Source: Thermoprotei archaeon
Lineage (GTDB): Archaea > Thermoproteota > Thermoprotei_A > Sulfolobales > WANQ01
DNA length: 5,652 nucleotides
Reading direction: 5' to 3'
Assembly: GCA_027038805.1 (NCBI GenBank)
Contig: JALWGO010000016.1
Span: forward strand, 1-5,652
Positions 1 to 5,652 of this stretch are shown piece after piece. A model generated the notes under the pieces. That model saw nothing but the letters and a program-made list of their open reading frames with translations. It did no database searches and was not told the origin of the DNA. Each line of letters begins with the position of its first letter. The stretch's first letter is position 1. The position numbers were made by a program, and so were the translations under genes.

Positions 1-2543
1 GCTTAATAGTTCTCGACGAAATAGACTTCTATGATAGTAGAAGTGGTGGTCTCCTCCTAGCATTAATTGAGATTATATCAAAACATATTGCGCAAAAACC
101 TCCACAAATAGCTATACTTACTGCTACCTTAGCTAATCCCCAAGACATTGCAGATTTTTTAACACAGATTACAGGGAGAAAAACCGTTATTATTGAAGGA
201 GAACCCTTTCACCCGAAAAATAAGACAATAATAGTTCAAGCTAAGAACTTGAACTCGCTTTGGGAGAAAGTAAAAAAGAATAAATATTTAATAGAAGATG
301 AAACTATATTATCGTATATAGAAGACTATGATCTATTCAAAAAACATGTTTACGAAATAGTAGATTACTTGAAGGCAAAGAATGTTGAACTGCCATACCC
401 CCATTTCGATATATCTGAAATCTTGTCAGCCATAACAATGCAAAAAGAAGACGGCATAACATTAGTCTTCACGCAAAGCATAAAACAAGCAGATAAACTA
501 TACCGTGAACTAAAGAATAAGTTGGGACCAATAGCCGAAGACTTGGTGGGCGTACATCACCACCTTGTACCAAAAGATCAAAGAAAAATACTTGAGGAGC
601 GTGCGAGAAAAGGCGAAATAAAAACAATTATAACAGTGAGAACTCTAGCACAAGGAATAGACTTAGGATACGTTACTAGGATAATACACATAGGATTACC
701 AGGAGATCTAAGACTCTTTAGACAACGAGAGGGTAGAAAGGGGCGTAGAGCCAATATACCGTTTACAGAATCTATTATTATACCCAGCTCGAAATGGGAT
801 AGAAAACTACTAGAACAAGGAGTAGAGGGGTTAATAGAGTGGATAAACTTACCTCTAGAGAACTTGTACATAAACCCAGAAAACGATTACATCACGTTAT
901 TTAAGGGATTATGGAAAATATATGCAGGATTAGAATTAGATAAGAAAGAATACAAACTATTAAACCGCATGAAACTCATAGAAAAAACAAGAACTCTATT
1001 TTCCGAAATCTATCAGCCGACAAAGAGAGCCAAGAAAGTATGGAACTACTTAAACTTCTACGAATTTAGCCCACCCTACGGGATACCACGTGTACTAGTA
1101 GAAAACTCCTCTAAAAAACCCCTAGAAGAAGTCTCACACCGAGATCTTGTCGAAAAATTTCAAGCTGGCTCATTTGACTTAGGAAATGATGCTATAGTTG
1201 TAAAAGTACTAGAAAGAATGGTTGTAGAGGAACCCATTATTAACGCATTACGCAACTACGAATTTCTAGCTGAAGCAGTACAACAATATATATACATAAA
1301 ATACCATTGGGACGAAGAACCAAATATTCTATCGGATATAAACGCGGGTAAGATCTCTTCAATTATTGAATTATTGGTTTCACCTCCACGTAATGGATTT
1401 GACAAGATAATAATAGAGCCTCATAGAGTTACATGGCGTATAGAGTCGCGTACCCCTAAAATCATTAGAACAGATAAGAAGATCAGAACTACATACAGGT
1501 ACGATAAAATAATAGTTAACACAAATACTAGTGGACATTATGAGGACTACACTTATGGGTACTTATATGAACTTGAACCGGGAGCCAATGTTGACAATAT
1601 AAGACTGGGTCTCGCATCCCTTATAGTCTTCTTGAGATTGCTAGAAGACTATCGTCTACCTCTCCAGACGTTAAGGTATGTAGTAGTAAGTATTGGTACG
1701 ATAAAATACTTTATACTATGGGAGGATTCCGCCTCTGGTTTCTTACCATCAGTTAATTGGAGTGATGTTGAGGAGAAAATAAGTAATATGAGGGAGCATA
1801 AACTCTTTGAGCCATTACTATGGGCTGTTGATTATGATGCCGCACAATTGTATGCCTTAGAGGGATATACATGGGAAGATGTAAGACGATTGGTTAAAGA
1901 TGTTTTATACTATCTAAAGGGTACACGCATTATATCATTAAAGGAGCTAGGCCTTGATAAGGAGGTTATTGAATTAAAGAAGCCGTCACGAGAATTAGGG
2001 ATACTTGGGCTGGGAGTAGCAACACTAAATATTAATGATGAGTACCATATCATAGCCTCATTTTACGACGGAGAAGAAAACACATTTGTTCAAAGCGATA
2101 TTAGGGGGGTTGATAGCCGTGCTTCTATATCATTAAAGATGACGGAAACATTAAATAAATACTACATGGAAAAGGAGTGGATCTTAGCCTTCATAGGCGA
2201 TGAAGAAGAATTAAACAAGATAGCACGCACAAACATTCTGCTACGCTCCTTCTTTAACGAACTAAGAGGAAAGGGAAAGTTTATTGACGTACTACATGAG
2301 TTGAGAAAGACCTTGAAAACAAGTAAGCCTATAGCACTAGGAGATTTAGCAGAAATATTCGGCATTGCCAGTAAGACTAAGATAAGCTATATTCTCAATA
2401 AAATTACAAGGGAACTGCAGAAGACTAAAATGGAAAAACAAGGCTTATACGATCTATTAAAAGAGTATTCCTTAATAAAGGCGAAAACAGCCTACTACAC
2501 GTACTTGTTATTAAGAGAGATAGGTAAGTCAAAAGAACATTAA
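1..2543 (+). CDS. Superfamily 2 DEAD/DEAH-type helicase, MrfA/YprA-like, 5'-truncated by window edge
   Basis: The frame is open from the left edge (first complete codon at 3) to TAA at 2541-2543, giving 846 visible residues. Residues 5-8 read DEID (motif II) and 40-42 read TAT (motif III, usually SAT), so the TTG at 249 is an internal Leu codon, not a start; Walker A lies upstream. The second RecA domain shows motif IV (TLVFTQS, about 153-159), motif V (TLAQGIDLG, about 214-222) and motif VI (QREGRKGRR, 241-249, a Q..GR.GR pattern). This set is typical of ATP-dependent DNA helicases of the Lhr/MrfA/Hrq1 type. The roughly 600-residue C-terminal region is less clear: residues 534-581 faintly resemble DUF1998, and about 665-837 a degenerate DnaQ-like exonuclease. 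No cysteine occurs in the visible protein, so a four-Cys zinc site as in MrfA is absent. A DNA-repair role is inferred. The helicase assignment is firm; family and C-terminal domains are tentative. Confidence 0.9.
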   Translation, partial: LIVLDEIDFYDSRSGGLLLALIEIISKHIAQKPPQIAILTATLANPQDIADFLTQITGRKTVIIEGEPFHPKNKTIIVQAKNLNSLWEKVKKNKYLIEDETILSYIEDYDLFKKHVYEIVDYLKAKNVELPYPHFDISEILSAITMQKEDGITLVFTQSIKQADKLYRELKNKLGPIAEDLVGVHHHLVPKDQRKILEERARKGEIKTIITVRTLAQGIDLGYVTRIIHIGLPGDLRLFRQREGRKGRRANIPFTESIIIPSSKWDRKLLEQGVEGLIEWINLPLENLYINPENDYITLFKGLWKIYAGLELDKKEYKLLNRMKLIEKTRTLFSEIYQPTKRAKKVWNYLNFYEFSPPYGIPRVLVENSSKKPLEEVSHRDLVEKFQAGSFDLGNDAIVVKVLERMVVEEPIINALRNYEFLAEAVQQYIYIKYHWDEEPNILSDINAGKISSIIELLVSPPRNGFDKIIIEPHRVTWRIESRTPKIIRTDKKIRTTYRYDKIIVNTNTSGHYEDYTYGYLYELEPGANVDNIRLGLASLIVFLRLLEDYRLPLQTLRYVVVSIGTIKYFILWEDSASGFLPSVNWSDVEEKISNMREHKLFEPLLWAVDYDAAQLYALEGYTWEDVRRLVKDVLYYLKGTRIISLKELGLDKEVIELKKPSRELGILGLGVATLNINDEYHIIASFYDGEENTFVQSDIRGVDSRASISLKMTETLNKYYMEKEWILAFIGDEEELNKIARTNILLRSFFNELRGKGKFIDVLHELRKTLKTSKPIALGDLAEIFGIASKTKISYILNKITRELQKTKMEKQGLYDLLKEYSLIKAKTAYYTYLLLREIGKSKEH

Positions 2544-2567
2544 TACTTAATATCTCTTAGTAACAGC

Positions 2568-2575
2568 TTAAATTA
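2568..2575 (+). promoter_or_regulatory. Candidate archaeal TATA box for the serS gene
   Basis: The octamer TTAAATTA lies in the 70-bp gap between the helicase and serS. Placing initiation about 25 bp downstream of its centre puts the transcript start near 2597, leaving a leader of about 16 nt that would just contain the GGTG element. The helicase gene has no convincing T-run after its stop, so read-through into serS is also possible. The gap is AT-rich, so a chance match is a real risk. Confidence 0.35.
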
Positions 2576-2602
2576 ACATAACTTAGAGTAAATACTGGAA
2601 GT

Positions 2603-2606
2603 GGTG
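2603..2606 (+). promoter_or_regulatory. Shine-Dalgarno element of serS
   Basis: GGTG sits seven bases before the ATG at 2614 and matches the core of the archaeal Shine-Dalgarno consensus GGAGGTGA. It supports the chosen start, after which the protein aligns with the family's N-terminus from the first residues. Confidence 0.55.
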
Positions 2607-2613
2607 CCTCTTT

Positions 2614-4218
2614 ATGCGCTTTAAGGGTATTGTTATAATAGAGTTCAATAGAGAATTACCAAAGGAAGTAATTGAAAAACTTGCAGAGATAATAGAAGAA
2701 CTCAACAATAAAGTGCTAGTAAAGGGCGTAAGGAATGTTGAAGAGGCAAGTAAGATAGTAAACTACAAAGCCGTTGAAAACAAGCTGCAATTGGAAATTG
2801 AAGCAGGTAGACAGGTAAGAATACATAATGCAGCCCTCAGAGTAAAGAACCACCTCGCCCGAACACTTGGACCCAAGTATCGTTTAGGTATAAGAAATAT
2901 ATTATTAGTAAATGCGCGAATAGAACTCGAAGGCGAGTATAAAGTCTCATTAAAACTCCCATTTGTGAAAAACCTTGAGTTCAAGAACGGGTTAACTATA
3001 GTCTACCTGGATACTATCAGTGAAAGCGAGCTCAAGAAACCATATATTGATCGATTATTAAAGCTCCTACGTGAAAAAGAGGTAAGAGCTAAGTGGGGTG
3101 GAAAAGCAGAACACTGGGAGCTAATAAAAGAGAGCAAGATAAAGCTTACGCCACCACCCTATACCGAAGATCCTAACAAAATGCTTGAAGAAATAGGATT
3201 CATCAAGAGGTTTGCAATAGGACAATGGTTCTATACCCCAGCTTTCACCTACTTCATAAACATGGCAAAACACTTCCTACTAGAGGAAGTAGTTAAGCCC
3301 CTCGGATTCGTTGAAGCCATATTCCCGAAAATGTATCCACTGGAAGTAGGGTTAAAGACAGGGCACCTTAAAGGCACTATAAATGCAATGGTATTTGCAT
3401 CACTACCCGTATCATATGATATAAGTGTATACGAGGAACTAATAGACTACATGTACGTAACCGACAGTATCCCACCAGAAGAACTACAAAAATACGTGAA
3501 ACCACCATCATACTTCCTATGCTTCGCTCAATGTGAGCCCTTCTACAAGTTCTTTTCAAGAGAAGTATTAGAGGACAAAAACCTACCCATAAAGATGTAT
3601 GATCACAGCGGTCCATCATTTAGATGGGAGGCTGGTGGACTCCACGGAGTAGAACGCGTAATAGAATTCCACCGTGTAGAGATAGTATGGCTTGGTAAAC
3701 CACAACAAGTAATAGAGATACGTAATAAGTTATTAGAAGGATACGAGTATCTAATGGACGAAGTATTCGACTTGGAATGGCGGTGGGCCTGGGTAACTCC
3801 ATGGTACTACGAACAAGCGGGAATAGTAGAGAGCGAGGAGGAGAGAAAACTAGACATAAACAGACCCGGAACAATAGATTTTGAAGCATGGCTACCCTAT
3901 AGGGGGCCCAGAGAAGATAGAAAGAACTGGTTAGAAATAGGAAACATATCAATCCATGGAACAAAGTTTACAGAACCATTCAAAATCAAACACAATAAAG
4001 GTGAAACGCTCTGGACAGCGTGTTCAGGCTTCGGAACCGAGAGATGGGTTATATCATTCTTAGCACAACATGGATTCAATCCGGAGAACTGGCCGGAAAA
4101 ACCTAAAAAATATCTAGAAGAACATCCATTTCCCGAACCCATAAGAGGAGTAACCTATCCGAAAACTGCAGAGGGCAAAAAGCTTTTAGAAGAAATAATG
4201 GCTTTTTATAGGAAATAA
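2614..4218 (+). CDS. serS: Type-2 (methanogenic-type) serine--tRNA ligase
   Basis: This complete 534-residue protein charges tRNA(Ser) with serine using ATP in the cytoplasm, and in archaea also tRNA(Sec) where present. It aligns along its length with my recollection of Methanosarcina barkeri type-2 SerRS, not with canonical coiled-coil SerRS. Residues 1-170 form the idiosyncratic tRNA-binding domain (GRQVRIHNAALR near 65-76). The class II core follows: motif 1 around G231-P238, motif 2 R337/E339 in FRWEAGG, R348, and motif 3 GFGTER at 472-477. The serine-binding zinc ligands of M. barkeri (Cys306, Glu355, Cys461) correspond to C307, E356 and C470; the only other cysteine is C303. Regions around HGVERVIEFHRVEIVW (344-359) and EAWLPYRGP (424-432) are also family hallmarks. 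It ends with a tail of about 20 residues (from 512) beyond the M. barkeri end. The ATG has a good GGTG site upstream. All catalytic residues are present, so an active enzyme is expected. Confidence 0.95.
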   Translation: MRFKGIVIIEFNRELPKEVIEKLAEIIEELNNKVLVKGVRNVEEASKIVNYKAVENKLQLEIEAGRQVRIHNAALRVKNHLARTLGPKYRLGIRNILLVNARIELEGEYKVSLKLPFVKNLEFKNGLTIVYLDTISESELKKPYIDRLLKLLREKEVRAKWGGKAEHWELIKESKIKLTPPPYTEDPNKMLEEIGFIKRFAIGQWFYTPAFTYFINMAKHFLLEEVVKPLGFVEAIFPKMYPLEVGLKTGHLKGTINAMVFASLPVSYDISVYEELIDYMYVTDSIPPEELQKYVKPPSYFLCFAQCEPFYKFFSREVLEDKNLPIKMYDHSGPSFRWEAGGLHGVERVIEFHRVEIVWLGKPQQVIEIRNKLLEGYEYLMDEVFDLEWRWAWVTPWYYEQAGIVESEEERKLDINRPGTIDFEAWLPYRGPREDRKNWLEIGNISIHGTKFTEPFKIKHNKGETLWTACSGFGTERWVISFLAQHGFNPENWPEKPKKYLEEHPFPEPIRGVTYPKTAEGKKLLEEIMAFYRK

Positions 4219-4225
4219 CAAAACA

Positions 4226-4257
4226 GTTTTTATCAATTATTAAAATATTTTTAAAAA
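4226..4257 (+). terminator. Candidate T-run transcription terminator after serS
   Basis: Two T5 tracts (4227-4231 and 4248-4252) lie 9-35 bases past the serS stop. The second runs into A5, making a self-complementary TTTTTAAAAA. Archaeal RNA polymerase commonly terminates at T-rich tracts without a GC hairpin, and no GC hairpin is seen here. The surrounding DNA is very AT-rich, so the call rests on position as well as composition. Confidence 0.4.
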
Positions 4258-4299
4258 CATATCTAGATTTTAAGTCAGAAAACTTATTTTATTTCACTG

Positions 4300-4328
4300 A
4301 TATTAAAATCATAAAACCATTATATATT
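4300..4328 (+). promoter_or_regulatory. Candidate TATA region for the flavoprotein gene
   Basis: Two TATA-like boxes lie upstream of the ATG at 4346. TATTAAAA at 4301-4308 would place initiation near 4331, giving a leader of about 15 nt that includes GGGG at 4335-4338. TTATATATT at 4320-4328 would place it at or just inside the ATG, fitting only a leaderless transcript and slightly too close. The first is favoured. An independent promoter fits the 127-bp gap and the T-runs after serS. Confidence 0.4.
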
Positions 4329-4334
4329 ACACAT

Positions 4335-4338
4335 GGGG
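4335..4338 (+). promoter_or_regulatory. Possible Shine-Dalgarno element of the flavoprotein gene
   Basis: GGGG followed by AT lies seven bases before the ATG at 4346 and is partly complementary to the 16S rRNA tail. The ATG at 4333 overlapping it opens only a six-codon frame (MGIRDE) ending at TAA 4351-4353, so it is not the gene's start. An in-frame TAA at 4304-4306 rules out a much longer N-terminus. Confidence 0.4.
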
Positions 4339-4345
4339 ATTCGAG

Positions 4346-5652
4346 ATGAATAAGAAAAAAGTAGTCATAATAGGATATGGAACTGGCGGCATGACCGCAG
4401 CGGCATATGTTAAAAACTATTGCCGAGATTGCAAAGTAATAGTCTTTGAAAAAAGAGCGTATCCTATATACCATCCTTGTTCTTTACCCGATGTTATATC
4501 AGGATACTTAAAGCCAGAGGACATCATTGAAAAGGAGCCAATGACACCTGGATTAGAGTTCCACACCTCAACAACCGTTACGAGAATAGATAGAGACAAC
4601 AAGAAAGTATACTATAAGGGACCGAATGGCGAAGGAGAAGTAGAGTACGATAACCTCGTCCTAGCGATGGGTTCTACACCCTGGGCTCCAGGTCCTCTCA
4701 AAAAAGCCCTAGAACTGGATAATGTCTATACTCTTAAGACACCGGAAGACGCTGTAGCTATTAGAATAAAAGCGTTAAACTCGAAAACAGCTGTTGTAGT
4801 CGGTGCTGGCGCAATAGGAATAGAGACAGCACTAGCACTACACGAGTTAGGATTAGAAGTATATCTAATTGAGGCGTTAAAGGAAGTCCTACCGGGAGCA
4901 CTAGACCCCGATGTAGGTAAGATCGCTCACAAAATCATAGAAGAACACGGAGTAAAAGTATTTGTAGAATCACCAGTATCAAATATAATTGAGAGTAATG
5001 GAAAACTAGTTGTTGAGGTAAAAGAAGAGAAAATAGAGGCAGACTTCGTAGTAATGGCTACTGGTATGAAACCTAATACACAACTAGCAGCAGAAGCAGG
5101 GCTTGAATTAAATGAGAGGGGCTTTATTAAAGTAGATGATTACCTAAGGACAAGTGATCCAGACATATATGCTGTAGGAGACTTAATAGTAACAAAAGAC
5201 TACGTGACCGGGAAACCAACAGTAAGCATGCTTGCAACACCAGCTTTCCATCAAGGAAGAATAGCGGGTCTCAACATAGCTGGATACGAGAAAAAATACC
5301 CTGGAACCCTAGCACCATTCATACTACAATTAGAAAACCTTGCCGTCGGCGGAGTAGGCTTAACTAAGACTAGAGCCGAGAAGATGGGACTCAAAGTAAA
5401 AGCCATGAGGATACAAGCGTGGGATAAACCACACTTCATGCCCAATGCAGAGAAAGCATATGTTAAGATAGTATATGATCCAAGTGATGGCAAAATACTC
5501 GGAGGACAAGTAGCATGTAAAAGGTGCAACGCATCAAAATATGTTGACCTATTATCCGCGTTGATAAGAAATAGGGCTACTGTAGAGGATCTAGTATATA
5601 CCGAGACAAGCTACATGCCGAGAGTAAGCGAAGTATACAGCCCACTATTCGT
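4346..5652 (+). CDS. FAD-dependent CoA-disulfide reductase / NADH oxidase / NAD(P)H sulfur reductase family protein, 3'-truncated by window edge
   Basis: The frame runs from ATG 4346 to the right edge with no stop: 435 codons plus two bases. Family members are about 440-450 residues, so little is missing. The enzyme transfers electrons from NAD(P)H through FAD to a disulfide, elemental sulfur/polysulfide or oxygen. Visible features: FAD Rossmann motif GYGTGG (10-15) with ribose-binding E35; a single redox cysteine C45 in YHPCSLP, at the position of the CoA-disulfide reductase active-site Cys; second Rossmann motif GAGAIG (153-158) with an acidic residue about 20 residues later (YLIEA), favouring NADH; FAD motif around IYAVGD ending at D279; and a C-terminal dimerisation domain including GGQ near 387-389 and SYMPRVSE close to the cut. 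Two extra CxxC pairs occur, C26/C29 and C391/C394. In an anaerobic hyperthermophile, coenzyme A disulfide or sulfur reduction is the likely role, but the substrate cannot be fixed from sequence. The family is firm. Confidence 0.92.
   Translation, partial: MNKKKVVIIGYGTGGMTAAAYVKNYCRDCKVIVFEKRAYPIYHPCSLPDVISGYLKPEDIIEKEPMTPGLEFHTSTTVTRIDRDNKKVYYKGPNGEGEVEYDNLVLAMGSTPWAPGPLKKALELDNVYTLKTPEDAVAIRIKALNSKTAVVVGAGAIGIETALALHELGLEVYLIEALKEVLPGALDPDVGKIAHKIIEEHGVKVFVESPVSNIIESNGKLVVEVKEEKIEADFVVMATGMKPNTQLAAEAGLELNERGFIKVDDYLRTSDPDIYAVGDLIVTKDYVTGKPTVSMLATPAFHQGRIAGLNIAGYEKKYPGTLAPFILQLENLAVGGVGLTKTRAEKMGLKVKAMRIQAWDKPHFMPNAEKAYVKIVYDPSDGKILGGQVACKRCNASKYVDLLSALIRNRATVEDLVYTETSYMPRVSEVYSPLF

Noticed and set aside
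578..871. 97-residue minus-strand open frame opposite helicase motifs V and VI
   Set aside because: The + strand encodes conserved helicase motifs here; the antisense product is a compositional shadow.
2544..2613. T-box or similar amino-acid-responsive leader before serS
   Set aside because: The gap is only 70 bp, has no stem-rich structure, and T-box leaders are a bacterial feature.
3620..3964. 114-residue open frame on the minus strand inside serS
   Set aside because: It lies wholly opposite a clearly conserved synthetase, is rich in Leu/Arg/Ser as expected of an antisense shadow, and shows no recognisable motif or ribosome site.
4219..4345. Possible small RNA or riboswitch in the serS-flavoprotein gap
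   Set aside because: The sequence is AT-rich with no stable GC stem; only T-runs and TATA-like boxes are seen.
4289..4602. Two overlapping 61-residue minus-strand open frames at the start of the flavoprotein gene
   Set aside because: They overlap the FAD-binding motif and redox cysteine of the + strand gene and lack any family signature.
5251..5529. 92-residue minus-strand open frame with hydrophobic stretches
   Set aside because: It is antisense to the conserved C-terminal domain of the flavoprotein; the hydrophobicity follows from reading that gene backwards.

Overview
The window looks like chromosomal DNA from a hyperthermophilic archaeon, most likely a low-GC crenarchaeote of the Desulfurococcales type (Staphylothermus-like). 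This is inferred from AT-rich DNA with purine-rich coding strands, heavy use of AGA/AGG for Arg and ATA for Ile, Lys/Glu/Ile-rich proteins, an archaeal-only type of synthetase, GGTG/GGGG-type ribosome binding sites and T-run gene ends. No species can be assigned from the sequence alone.

Three protein genes lie head to tail on the + strand and fill nearly all of the window. (1) Positions 1-2543 hold the 3' part of a large superfamily 2 DNA helicase. The reading frame is open from the left edge, and helicase motifs II and III precede the first apparent start codon, so the N-terminus is outside the window. Downstream of the helicase core is a long cysteine-free C-terminal region. It has weak resemblance first to the DUF1998/MZB region of MrfA (YprA)-like helicases and then to a DnaQ/RNase H-like exonuclease lacking its catalytic acids. 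(2) Positions 2614-4218 hold a complete type-2 ('methanogenic-type') seryl-tRNA synthetase with all expected zinc and motif 2/3 residues. (3) Positions 4346-5652 hold a FAD- and NAD(P)H-dependent disulfide reductase of the CoA-disulfide reductase / NADH oxidase / NADPH sulfur reductase family, cut by the right edge just before its end.

The two intergenic gaps (70 and 127 bp) each hold a plausible TATA-like box and a short Shine-Dalgarno element. The second also carries T-runs that may end serS transcription. The genes are therefore probably separate transcription units sharing an orientation rather than one functional operon: one suggests DNA repair, one translation, one redox or sulfur metabolism. 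No RNA gene, CRISPR array, insertion sequence or large repeat was seen.

The points most worth a second look are the type-2 SerRS in a genome that looks non-methanogenic, the possible helicase/pseudo-exonuclease fusion, and the two extra CxxC pairs in the flavoprotein.
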